Shown here one piece after another: positions 1-6,321 of a DNA stretch of 11,338 nucleotides. Source of the stretch: Pseudomonadota bacterium (GTDB taxonomy: Bacteria; Pseudomonadota; Gammaproteobacteria; Xanthomonadales; Rhodanobacteraceae); assembly GCA_021798675.1 (NCBI GenBank), contig JAJZGE010000013.1, forward strand, positions 1 to 11,338, written 5' to 3'. A model generated the notes under the pieces. It was not told the DNA's origin, made no database searches, and saw only the letters and a program-made list of their open reading frames with translations. A program made the translations under genes and the position numbers. Position 1 is the first letter of the stretch. Every line of letters starts with the position of its first letter.

Positions 1-615
1 ACCGAGATAGCATGCAGTGGGGTCGACCTCGGCCAGCCGCTCCGGCGCGCCGTCGACAATGAACGCACGCGTCACTTCCAGCCGGCCCAGCTGCTGCAGC
101 TCACGGAACAGGCGCAGCGGGTCGTTGCCGGTCTGCAGCAGGTGCGGCAACGCGGTGAAAACGATCTCCCAGCCGCTGACTGTGGCGGCGGCCAGCCTTT
201 CAGGCATGACCTCCGTCGCGGCTTCCCCACTGACCAGCCGCACCAGCTCGGCACGCAGATCTTCGCTTGCGGCATCGACCACCGGCTGCCCGCTGCTGGA
301 GCGGTCGAGCATGACCCGCAGGCAATCGACCGAGCGCAGCAGCAGGTCGGTCAGTTCCGCATCCACCGGACGACGCCCGCTGCGCACTTCCTCCAGCAGC
401 GATTCGGCGACATGGGTGAACGCGGCCACGTCGGTGAAACCGAACGTGGCCGCGCCACCCTTGATGGAATGCGCCGCGCGGAAAATCGTGTGCACCAGCT
501 CGCTGTCGTCTGAACCGGCATCCAGCGCCAGCAGCGCCGCTTCCATCGCATCAAGTCCTTCCCGGCTCTCATCGAAAAAGGTCTTGTGGAACTGGGACAG
601 GTCGACCACGCTCAT
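1..615 (-). CDS. cheA: Chemotaxis histidine kinase CheA, N-terminal part (3' end beyond the left edge)
   Basis: The reverse strand reads open from the ATG at 613-615 to the window edge, giving 205 codons with no stop. Residues 1 to about 110 form an Hpt (P1) domain. The phosphoacceptor is His49 in the motif AAHSIKGGAATFGF, which is the family signature. Residues from about 148 (GWEIVF...GNDPLRLFRELQQLG) resemble the segment that follows Hpt in Pseudomonas/Xanthomonas-type CheA. The dimerisation, ATPase and CheW-like domains must lie to the left. CheA autophosphorylates in response to receptor-CheW complexes and passes phosphate to CheY. The start lies 8 nt after the cheY stop, so the two genes are very probably cotranscribed. 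A weak GAG lies upstream of the ATG as ribosome binding site. No cheZ fits between cheY and cheA. Identification is firm; only the C-terminus is unseen. Confidence 0.95.
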   Translation of the reverse strand, partial: MSVVDLSQFHKTFFDESREGLDAMEAALLALDAGSDDSELVHTIFRAAHSIKGGAATFGFTDVAAFTHVAESLLEEVRSGRRPVDAELTDLLLRSVDCLRVMLDRSSSGQPVVDAASEDLRAELVRLVSGEAATEVMPERLAAATVSGWEIVFTALPHLLQTGNDPLRLFRELQQLGRLEVTRAFIVDGAPERLAEVDPTACYLG

Positions 616-623
616 GACAGATC

Positions 624-986
624 TCAGCCCAGCACGCGCTTGACGGTGGCCAGCAGCTGCTCCGGATCGAACGGCTTGACCAGCCAGCCGGTGGCGCCGG
701 CTGCCTTGCCCTCCATCTTTTTCTCGGTATGCGATTCGGTGGTCAGCATCAGGATCGGCACGCCACGGTAGGCGTCCATCGCGCGCAACTCGCGCACCAT
801 GCTGATGCCGTCCATCACCGGCATGTTGACATCGGCAAGCACCAGATCGAAGGTGCCTCCGCGAGCCACGTCCAGCGCCAGCTGGCCGTTTTCGGCCTCG
901 GTCACCGCATGCCCGGCACCGCGCAGGGTGAAGGCCACCATGCCGCGCATGGAAGCCGAATCGTCTACCGCAAGAATATTTGCCAT
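624..986 (-). CDS. cheY: Single-domain response regulator CheY
   Basis: This is a 120-residue protein consisting of one receiver domain and nothing else. The acidic pair is D8-D9, the phosphoacceptor is D52 (LVLADVNMP), the switch residue is T82 or T83 (LMLTTES) and the invariant lysine is K104 (WLVKPF). All are in the expected places. Phosphorylated CheY leaves CheA and binds the flagellar switch (FliM) to change rotation. The ATG at 984-986 is preceded by a GGGG ribosome binding site. The gene lies 14 nt after the STAS gene and 8 nt before cheA, so the order is STAS-cheY-cheA. A PilG/PilH-like receiver could look similar, but the neighbouring cheA and flagellar genes argue for CheY. Confidence 0.95.
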   Translation of the reverse strand: MANILAVDDSASMRGMVAFTLRGAGHAVTEAENGQLALDVARGGTFDLVLADVNMPVMDGISMVRELRAMDAYRGVPILMLTTESHTEKKMEGKAAGATGWLVKPFDPEQLLATVKRVLG

Positions 987-1000
987 GTTGCTACCCCAAG

Positions 1001-1399
1001 TCAGGCCAACGCTGCGGCTGGCAATTCCAGTATCTGCGTCAGGCCCAGCAGGCCCGCCGCCTCATTCAGAGCATCGCTCGCACCACACCAGCTCAACGTG
1101 CCGCCACGCGCCTTCACCTCACGCTGAAACAGCGTCAGCAACTGCAAGGCGGCGGTGTCGGCGCGTTCCACCGCACGACCGTCCAGCACGATGCCGTCGG
1201 TCTCCAGCGCATCCAGCAGCGCCTGCTTCAGGGCGACCTGCGCGCCGATGCGGCAATCGGCCGGTAACACCAGCGCGGCCGGCGCTGCGGTCACGTCGAC
1301 CGCCGGTTCGGGCACCGCCGCGGTCTGCACCGGCTCCGTTGTTACCGCTGACGGCATGCTGCCGGCACCTCGTCGTTTCACCGCGTTTTTACCCGCCAT
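1001..1399 (-). CDS. STAS-domain protein of the chemotaxis operon
   Basis: This is a 132-residue protein. The first 40 or so residues are basic, then Ala/Pro-rich, and look like an unstructured tail. Residues 42-128 form a STAS (anti-sigma-factor-antagonist) fold with alternating strands and helices (ALVLPADCRIG, GIVLDGRAVERADTAAL, GGTLSWCGAS, LGLTQIL). The usual Asp-Ser phosphorylation site is Asp81-Thr82 here, still phosphorylatable in principle. I chose the ATG at 1397-1399 because GGAGTGG lies just upstream. An open frame runs farther upstream to 1558, but that stretch is not protein-like and contains the candidate promoter. STAS proteins beside cheY/cheA are known in other proteobacterial chemotaxis clusters and may modulate CheA or CheY. 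The partner here is unknown. It is the first gene of the STAS-cheY-cheA operon. Confidence 0.85.
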   Translation of the reverse strand: MAGKNAVKRRGAGSMPSAVTTEPVQTAAVPEPAVDVTAAPAALVLPADCRIGAQVALKQALLDALETDGIVLDGRAVERADTAALQLLTLFQREVKARGGTLSWCGASDALNEAAGLLGLTQILELPAAALA

Positions 1400-1438
1400 G
1401 CCACCACTCCGCTCTCGCCATCTGTGCTCGCAACGGAT

Positions 1439-1465
1439 GTATCGACCGACACGGCGATCGCTTGA
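1439..1465 (-). promoter_or_regulatory. Candidate sigma-28 (FliA) promoter for STAS-cheY-cheA
   Basis: On the minus strand TCAAGCGA (1465-1458) is followed after exactly 11 nt by GTCGATAC (1446-1439). The FliA consensus is TAAAGTTT-N11-GCCGATAA. The -10 element matches 6 of 8 positions and the -35 element 4 of 8. Transcription would begin near 1432, about 33 nt before the STAS start codon. It is weaker than the other two matches, but spacing and placement fit. Confidence 0.5.
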
Positions 1466-1554
1466 GGGGTGTTCCTGACGCATGCCGCAGGCACGCCGAC
1501 GGGCGTTGGCGATCCCGTAGCAGGCATCGCGATGGACAGCTGTCGAACGCGCGC

Positions 1555-1581
1555 TCAAGTTTGTCCGCGTGCAGCCGATGT
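1555..1581 (+). promoter_or_regulatory. Sigma-28 (FliA) promoter for the fliK-like operon
   Basis: TCAAGTTT (1555-1562), an 11-nt spacer and GCCGATGT (1574-1581) match the FliA consensus TAAAGTTT-N11-GCCGATAA at 7 of 8 and 6 of 8 positions with exact spacing. Transcription would start near 1588, about 50 nt before the TTG start at 1637. Confidence 0.7.
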
Positions 1582-1636
1582 GTCATGAGGACGAGCCCAT
1601 TCAGACATCACCAAGCGAGCCAGCGCAGGCCTACCC

Positions 1637-2773
1637 TTGATCATCCAACCCACCAGCCTCGCTGCCCTCACCTGGGCCGGCGCCGCCGCAGGCAGCACCG
1701 CGCAGAGCTGGCGTATCGGCAGCGTGCTGTCGGCGCGGCCGCTGGGGGTGAGCCCGCTGGGACTGCTGGTGCTGCAAATCGGCGCGTTGACGGTGGAGAC
1801 CGCGATCACCGGCAACCAGCTGCCGGCGCAGTTCCAGGTGCGGGTATTGAGCCTGGGCGCGCAGCCACTGCTGGAAGTGCTGTTGCCCCAGCCAGCTGAT
1901 CCGGTGCTGCAGCGTGCCCTGCGCGAACGCTTGCCGCAGCAGAATGGCTATGCGCCGCTGCTGGCGACGCTCGGCGCGCTGGCCCAGCGGCCGATGCTGC
2001 GCCAGCTGCCGCCGAACCTGCGTACCGCACTGGCCGGGCTCGAACACGGCATGCGCACCCCCGCCGAAATCACCCAGGGTGAGGGGCTGCGCCTGGCGAT
2101 CAGCCGCAGCGGGCTGTTTCTCGAATCACAACTGGCTCACGCGCAGGGCAATCTGGCGGCACTGGTCGAAGACGACTGGAAAGGCGCACTGCTGCGGCTG
2201 GCCGGCCTGCTTGATCAACGCGCGCAATCACCGCCGCCACCGAATCGTGCCGACACCGCGCCACCCTTGCTGCAACGGGGTCTGCAGGCACAAGCGCGGC
2301 TGCCGCTGCCGCTGCTCTCTGACGATGAGGTGAGCCCGCTGCTGGATCGTCTGCACGGTGACGTCAAGGCCGCGCTGGCACGACTGGAAGTGACCCAGCT
2401 GGAAGCGGGCATCATGCAGGCCTGGATGATCGAGATCCCGCTGCAGGGCGACGGCGGGCGTGACGTGCTGCAACTGCAGCTGGAGTTCATCAACGACACG
2501 GTCGACGGCAACCCGGGCTGGACCCTGGGGTTTGCGCTGGATCTGCCTGCTCTGGGGCCGCTGCAGGGCGAGCTGCAATTGCACGGTCTGCGGCTTTCCG
2601 TGCGACTGTGGGCCGAATACGCGCAGACCGCCCAGCGGCTGGAGCGCCAGTTCACCCCGCTGCGCCAGCGGCTGGCGGCATGCGGCGTGCTGCTCGATCA
2701 GCTGAGCTGCCAGGTCGGTCTGCCGCAGCCCTCGGGCAAGTACAGCGCCGTGCTGCTGCAGGCAATCGCATGA
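1637..2773 (+). CDS. FliK-type flagellar hook-length control protein
   Basis: This 378-residue protein starts at TTG (1637-1639), with AGG about 8 nt upstream. No ATG or GTG lies further upstream in frame. The N-terminal 220 residues are Leu/Gln/Ala-rich with no domain I can name. From about residue 225 it carries a Flg_hook/FliK C-terminal domain: WMIEIPL, then LQLQLEF, then WTLGFALDLPALGPLQGELQLHGLRLSVRLWAE, then a terminal helix and CQVGLPQ. FliK proteins measure hook length and, through their C-terminus, make FlhB switch export from hook to filament substrates. The next gene is a small FlhB-C homologue whose ATG overlaps this stop (ATGA). That coupling supports a shared function at the export gate. 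It may be a paralogue of the main fliK, which is usually in the large hook/basal-body cluster, so no symbol is assigned. Confidence 0.85.
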   Translation: MIIQPTSLAALTWAGAAAGSTAQSWRIGSVLSARPLGVSPLGLLVLQIGALTVETAITGNQLPAQFQVRVLSLGAQPLLEVLLPQPADPVLQRALRERLPQQNGYAPLLATLGALAQRPMLRQLPPNLRTALAGLEHGMRTPAEITQGEGLRLAISRSGLFLESQLAHAQGNLAALVEDDWKGALLRLAGLLDQRAQSPPPPNRADTAPPLLQRGLQAQARLPLPLLSDDEVSPLLDRLHGDVKAALARLEVTQLEAGIMQAWMIEIPLQGDGGRDVLQLQLEFINDTVDGNPGWTLGFALDLPALGPLQGELQLHGLRLSVRLWAEYAQTAQRLERQFTPLRQRLAACGVLLDQLSCQVGLPQPSGKYSAVLLQAIA

Positions 2774-3027
2774 ACACACCTCTTCCCCCGGCCCGACGCC
2801 AGGTCAGCCTGCGTCTGACCGATGGTTCGCATGAAATGAAGGCGATGCCGGCCGAGTCGCTGGAGACTTTGCTGGCCCGCGCCCGTTTGCTGGGCATTCC
2901 ACTGCATCATGATCCGCAGATTGCCGCCATGCTGGCGGCTCTGCGCCTGCGCGAAGATGTCCCCACGCTGCTGTATGCCGCCGCCGCATCCGTTCTGGCC
3001 ACGGTCTATGACGCTGCCGAGGAATGA
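2770..3027 (+). CDS. FlhB C-terminal-domain-like protein (FhlB/YscU-family export switch homologue)
   Basis: This is an 85-residue protein. Residues 26-80 (ESLETLLARARLLGIPLHHDPQIAAMLAALRLREDVPTLLYAAAASVLATVY) match the tail of FlhB/YscU: a helix ending in A-x-x-x-GIP, a DP motif, then a helix ending in V-L-A-x-V-Y. It lacks the membrane domain and the autocleaving NPTH motif of full FlhB, so it is only the switch-domain tail. Such stand-alone proteins can partly replace the FlhB C-terminus in export-specificity switching. It starts at ATG 2770-2772, overlapping the fliK-like stop by 4 nt, which implies translational coupling. The pair forms a two-gene operon under the sigma-28 promoter at 1555. 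Confidence 0.88.
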   Translation: MNTPLPPARRQVSLRLTDGSHEMKAMPAESLETLLARARLLGIPLHHDPQIAAMLAALRLREDVPTLLYAAAASVLATVYDAAEE

Positions 3028-3069
3028 CCGGTCGCGGGCGTCCGCAGCATGGCGTGCCCGCCCGCGCGC

Positions 3070-3189
3070 CGGCATCGCTTGCCGCCCTTGCGGCGCACGT
3101 CGTTGCCAACAGCATGAAGCGCTGCCCACGTAGTACCGTCGATCTCCGTCGCCGTCGGAATCCGGCAGCGACCGCAGCAAGCGATGTCG
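3070..3189 (+). repeat. Long inverted repeat with nested hairpins between fhlB-like gene and porin remnant
   Basis: Arms at 3070-3082 (CGGCATCGCTTGC) and 3177-3189 (GCAAGCGATGTCG) are complementary over 13 positions, with one G-U pair if read as plus-strand RNA. Inside are a second repeat, CGCTGCC (3120-3126) with GGCAGCG (3164-3170), and a compact hairpin GCCGC-CCTT-GCGGC (3081-3094) that shares 2 nt with the outer left arm. No T-run follows, so a standard intrinsic terminator is not evident. It may be the 3' structured end of the fliK-fhlB transcript, a small RNA or a relic of a mobile element. Confidence 0.4.
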
Positions 3190-3201
3190 CGCCGGGGGAT
3201 A

Positions 3202-3875
3202 TCAGAGTGCGAGTTGGGCGCGCACGGCATAGATGGTGGGATTCAGTGGCAGGTTGCCCCGCTGGCTGAAGACGCGGATGCAGTTCGCCTGCAGCTTGAA
3301 ATGCACACCGAGATACCAGTTCAGGCCCACGGTCCAGTCCTGCTCGCGGCCGCCCATCACCATGCCGTCGTTCAGGTCGAGGCTGGCATAACGCACGGCC
3401 ACTTCCACGGCACCCCAGCCATGTCGAGGCACGGGGTTGGCGATGATCGCAGCCATCTTGTTGTCGCGCGATTCCCCGGTCAGCAGCCAGCTGCCGGACA
3501 AGGAGTAACCATGGCTGCGGTAAGCAGCAGCGCCGGGGCGCACCGCCTGCAACGAAAGGCATTCACTCTGCAGCAGGATCAATGCGTCAATCCAGGCTGT
3601 CTCAAGCCGCAACGGACGACGGCGTTGAACGCGCCCTTCCTGCGCGCGCAAGCATTCACTTCCTTGCGCCGCCAGGCCTGCGCGTGATCGAAGCGGCGCG
3701 TCCCATGCGGCAGGCTGTCGCCGCTGAACTGGTTGCTGTCGTACTGAAAAAGCCCCTTGATCCCCACGTGGAGGCCGTTATCGGGGGCAAAACCTGCCGG
3801 CTGCCGGTTCGCATCGCCCGCGAGAGCCCGCAGGGACAATCCGGCAACCGCCAGCGCCATGGGCAACATTCGCAC
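3202..3875 (-). pseudogene. Phosphate-selective porin (OprP/OprO family), disrupted
   Basis: Two frames carry pieces of one porin. The N-terminal piece begins at GTG 3873-3875 or ATG 3867-3869. It has a signal-peptide-like start (MLPMALAVAGLSLRALAG) and then DNGLHVGIKGLFQYDSNQFSGDS and WRRKEVN, typical of the mature N-terminus. The C-terminal piece, in another frame, has WIDALILLQSE, YSLSGSWLLTGESR, GWGAVEVAVRYASLDLND and GLNWYLGVHFKLQANCIRV. These are the conserved last strands of porin O/P. The frames meet around 3590-3610. Together they span about 225 codons against roughly 400 for the family, so the middle is deleted and the deletion shifts the frame. The final residue is Leu (CTC), where barrels usually end in Phe. 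Intact members import phosphate or polyphosphate across the outer membrane. A very short translated product cannot be excluded. Confidence 0.8.
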
Positions 3876-3979
3876 AGGTATCTGCGCACCCTCGGGTGAC
3901 ACTCCCGCCACGGTTTTCAAACCAATCCATGGCGTGTGCCTGCGCCGACGGCATGGTCAATGGACGCTTTGGCGATCTC

Positions 3980-5719
3980 TCAAAATTCCTTCCATGCCCC
4001 AAGACGTTCGGATTCCGCTGCAACCGGCCGCCTGGTGGACGCATGCAGGTTCTTGGATGTGCTGACCATGCGTGCCTGAGCCGTGCGCTCCGCCGCGCGC
4101 ATGATGCGTCTCGGCACCGATTCCCCTCCCACGTCATTCGCGTCTCCAGCCAGGTACTGCTGGCCAGCATCGGCATCGCCGATGCGAAAGAACGCCACCT
4201 GCCGCTGCATCATCTGGGCCTGCTCTTGCATCGCACGGCTCGCCGCAGCCGCTTCTTCCACCAGGGCAGCATTCTGCTGCGTGACCTCATCCATCTGCAT
4301 CACGGCTGTATTGACCTGGTCGATGCCGGAGGACTGCTCCTGGCTCGCCGCGGCGATCTCGGCGACGATGTCCGTCACTTTTTTGACGCTTTCCACGATG
4401 GCTTTCAGGGTATTGCCCGACTCGCCCACCAGTTCGGTGCCGGCCCTGACCTTTTCCAGCGAGTCGCCGATCAGTCCCTTGATCTCCTTGGCCGCACCTG
4501 CAGCGCGCTGGGCCAGGCTGCGCACTTCACTCGCCACCACCGCGAAGCCGCGGCCCTGTTCGCCCGCGCGCGCCGCCTCCACTGCCGCGTTCAGCGCCAG
4601 CAGATTGGTCTGGAAGGCGATCTCGTCGATCAGGCTCACGATATCGGCGATCTTCCGGCTCGAGTCATTGACCTCGCCCATCGCCAGCACCGCCCTGGCC
4701 GCCACCTCGCCACCGCGCTCGGCCTGCGCGCGCGCGCCGCGTGCCAGCTGGTTGGCCTGGGATGCGTTGTCAGCATTCTGCTTGACCGTCGCGGTCATCT
4801 CCTCCATCGAGGAAGCGGTCTCCTCCAGGCTGGATGCCTGCTCCTGGGTCCGCTGGCTGAGATCGTCGTTGCCTTGCGCGATCTGTTTCGCAGCGGTACC
4901 GACCGACTCCGAGCTGGCGCGCACCTCGCGCACGATACCGGTCAGCTTGGCATCCATGCGTCTGAAGGACTCCAGCAACCGTCCCAGCTCGTCCCGGGTC
5001 TTGATCTCGATCGGGTTGTCGAGCCTGCCCTCGGCGATATTGTCGGCCACCCGCACCGCCGTTCCGAGCGAGCGTGCGATCGAGCGGATCAGCAGGAAGC
5101 TGAGCAGCATGGCCAGACCCAGGCCGGTACCGATCGCCGTATACGCGATGACCGCGCTCTGCCGCATCTGCTGCTGGTCGTTGGCGAAGGTCTCCTGCGC
5201 GATCCCGGTCTGCATGGCGAATAGCGCGGCGACATCCTTCTTGACCGCGGTGTAGTCGACCTCGACGCTGCCATCGAGCACTTCGACGGCCTGCTGGAAG
5301 TCGTGCGCGGCAAGCGCGCTCAGGGCATCGCCCATGGCCTTCCCGAGGGTGTCGCGATCCGTCTCGAAGCGCTTGGCCAGCGGCAACTCGCGCGCCGACA
5401 GGATGGCACCGCGAAACTTGGCCAGCAGAGTATTTCGTTCGGCCTGCTCGTCGTGCACCGCCGTGACCGCGGCATCCGCCATTTCCGGCTTGCCTGCGTT
5501 CGCCGCTCGCAGCGCAGCCGCGCGGTCACTGCCAAGCAGCTCGAACGCCATCGCCAGCGCATTGGCAGGCACCAGCTTGTTGGCGTAGATGTCCTGCAAC
5601 GACTGATTGCTGCGTCGCAGATCACTGATCCCGAGCAGCCCCACGGTCACCAGCATCACGCAGACGATACCCAGCGTGATCATCAGTTTCAGCTTGATCG
5701 AAAGATGCGACAAAAACAT
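3980..5719 (-). CDS. Methyl-accepting chemotaxis protein (transmembrane receptor)
   Basis: This 579-residue protein starts at the ATG at 5717-5719, 6 nt after a strong GGGGGGA ribosome binding site. In order it has TM1 (about 13-31), a periplasmic helical domain of the four-helix-bundle type (32-188), TM2 (about 189-211), HAMP (212-264) and the cytoplasmic signalling hairpin. The tip is at 366-387 ([22 protein letters not shown]). Methylation-helix segments with Glu/Gln pairs are visible near 293-319 ([13 protein letters not shown]) and in the returning helix (NAALVEEAA). The last five residues, AWKEF, fit the xWxxF pentapeptide that tethers CheR and CheB. The ligand is not predictable from sequence. 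The receptor would feed the CheW and CheA encoded in this window. A longer in-frame extension to 5839 is rejected because it lacks coding character and this start has the ribosome binding site. Confidence 0.96.
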   Translation of the reverse strand: MFLSHLSIKLKLMITLGIVCVMLVTVGLLGISDLRRSNQSLQDIYANKLVPANALAMAFELLGSDRAAALRAANAGKPEMADAAVTAVHDEQAERNTLLAKFRGAILSARELPLAKRFETDRDTLGKAMGDALSALAAHDFQQAVEVLDGSVEVDYTAVKKDVAALFAMQTGIAQETFANDQQQMRQSAVIAYTAIGTGLGLAMLLSFLLIRSIARSLGTAVRVADNIAEGRLDNPIEIKTRDELGRLLESFRRMDAKLTGIVREVRASSESVGTAAKQIAQGNDDLSQRTQEQASSLEETASSMEEMTATVKQNADNASQANQLARGARAQAERGGEVAARAVLAMGEVNDSSRKIADIVSLIDEIAFQTNLLALNAAVEAARAGEQGRGFAVVASEVRSLAQRAAGAAKEIKGLIGDSLEKVRAGTELVGESGNTLKAIVESVKKVTDIVAEIAAASQEQSSGIDQVNTAVMQMDEVTQQNAALVEEAAAASRAMQEQAQMMQRQVAFFRIGDADAGQQYLAGDANDVGGESVPRRIMRAAERTAQARMVSTSKNLHASTRRPVAAESERLGAWKEF

Positions 5720-6321
5720 GCTCAATCCCCCCGGATGATGAAAGTTTGTCGTGGAATGCTGGTGCGGTTGGTCCTGCCGTTTGTTCGGTTCAACGGTGAT
5801 GCCGTACTGAAAAACATGGTTGCAGGCCAAACTCACCAACGGCCACCGCGGCTCGATCGAGGTGAGGTTTTTGCCGTAGACATCCGCTGGTCGTGGCGAT
5901 TGCGCAGTCCTACCTGGATCGGCGGGTCCAACCTAGACTTTAGTAGCGGTGGAACCGCTGCAAGCCGCAAGCAGCAATCGCTGCGTCTGAATGCCCCGGC
6001 CTGATGTGGCTGACGACCCGCCGAAGATGGCATTTGCCAGCAAGCCCGACGGTTACCGGGCGCCAATCCCTGCGCGAGCAGATGGCTGCCGGGCCGTGTC
6101 GCCGGTCGGCCTGGCGGCATGGATCGTGCATAAATCACAACCAGGTGCCAGATAGTTGGCGCTGGAGCCCGTCCGGCGTGGCAAGGATGTACCGCGTCTG
6201 CGCGGTTGCGGCCCGGCCATGCAACCGCCCGCCGTCGCCGGATCGACGGGCGGTGCAGCGCTTCGATGCCCATCAACCGTTGTCTTTGCGCCGCCAGCGG
6301 GCGGCATCGGTTCCGCCTCTT
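5720..6321. other. Intergenic region between divergent receptor gene and ATP-grasp cassette
   Basis: No convincing coding sequence is seen in these 602 bp, although GC-rich open frames cross it. It holds several inverted repeats. AAACTCACC (5829-5837) pairs with GGTGAGGTTT (5861-5870) with one bulge, just before a run of T. CTCGATCGAG (5852-5861) is a 10-bp palindrome. AGCGGT-GGA-ACCGCT (5945-5959) is a tight hairpin. GC-rich hairpins before the ATP-grasp start are listed separately. It must contain the promoters of both flanking genes, but I found no sigma-28, sigma-54 or clear sigma-70 match. Confidence 0.6.
6224..6317 (+). repeat. GC-rich hairpins in the leader of the ATP-grasp/serC operon
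   Basis: Hairpin 1 (6224-6254) has an 11-bp stem (6 bp outer, 5 bp inner, a 3-nt bulge at 6230-6232) and the loop CCGGAT. Hairpin 2 is GCCGCC-AGCG-GGCGGC (6290-6305). The right arm of hairpin 2 could instead pair with CCGCC at 6313-6317, so two pairings exclude each other. The alternative ends 4 nt before the proposed ATG at 6322, where no Shine-Dalgarno sequence is visible. This could be a translation-controlling leader, or chance in GC-rich DNA. Confidence 0.35.

Noticed and set aside
1400..1558. Longer STAS protein starting near 1558 on the minus strand
   Set aside because: The extra residues are basic and not protein-like. The ATG at 1399 has a GGAG ribosome binding site, and a candidate promoter lies in the extension.
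799..1899. A 366-codon plus-strand open frame crossing cheY, the STAS gene, the promoter gap and the fliK-like start
   Set aside because: It overlaps three well-supported genes and its translation is rich in Arg, Pro, His and Ser with no domain pattern.
3202..3920. Two separate small outer-membrane protein genes instead of one broken porin
   Set aside because: The two frames hold the N-terminal and C-terminal parts of the same porin family in the right order, and the downstream frame has no start or signal peptide of its own.
3896..5224. Long open frames on the plus strand opposite the receptor gene (442 and 390 codons)
   Set aside because: They run antisense to an unmistakable chemoreceptor. 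Their translations are Arg/Ser/His-rich low-complexity shadows produced by GC-rich codon use.
5720..5900. Sigma-28 or sigma-54 promoter for the receptor gene
   Set aside because: No TAAA-N15-GCCGATAA-like or GG-N10-GC element with correct spacing was found on the minus strand upstream of 5719.
6004..6321. N-terminal extension of the ATP-grasp protein to a start at 6004
   Set aside because: The added 106 residues are Arg/Pro-rich with no fold-like pattern. Family-like sequence begins only after the ATG at 6322, and no good ribosome binding site precedes 6004.
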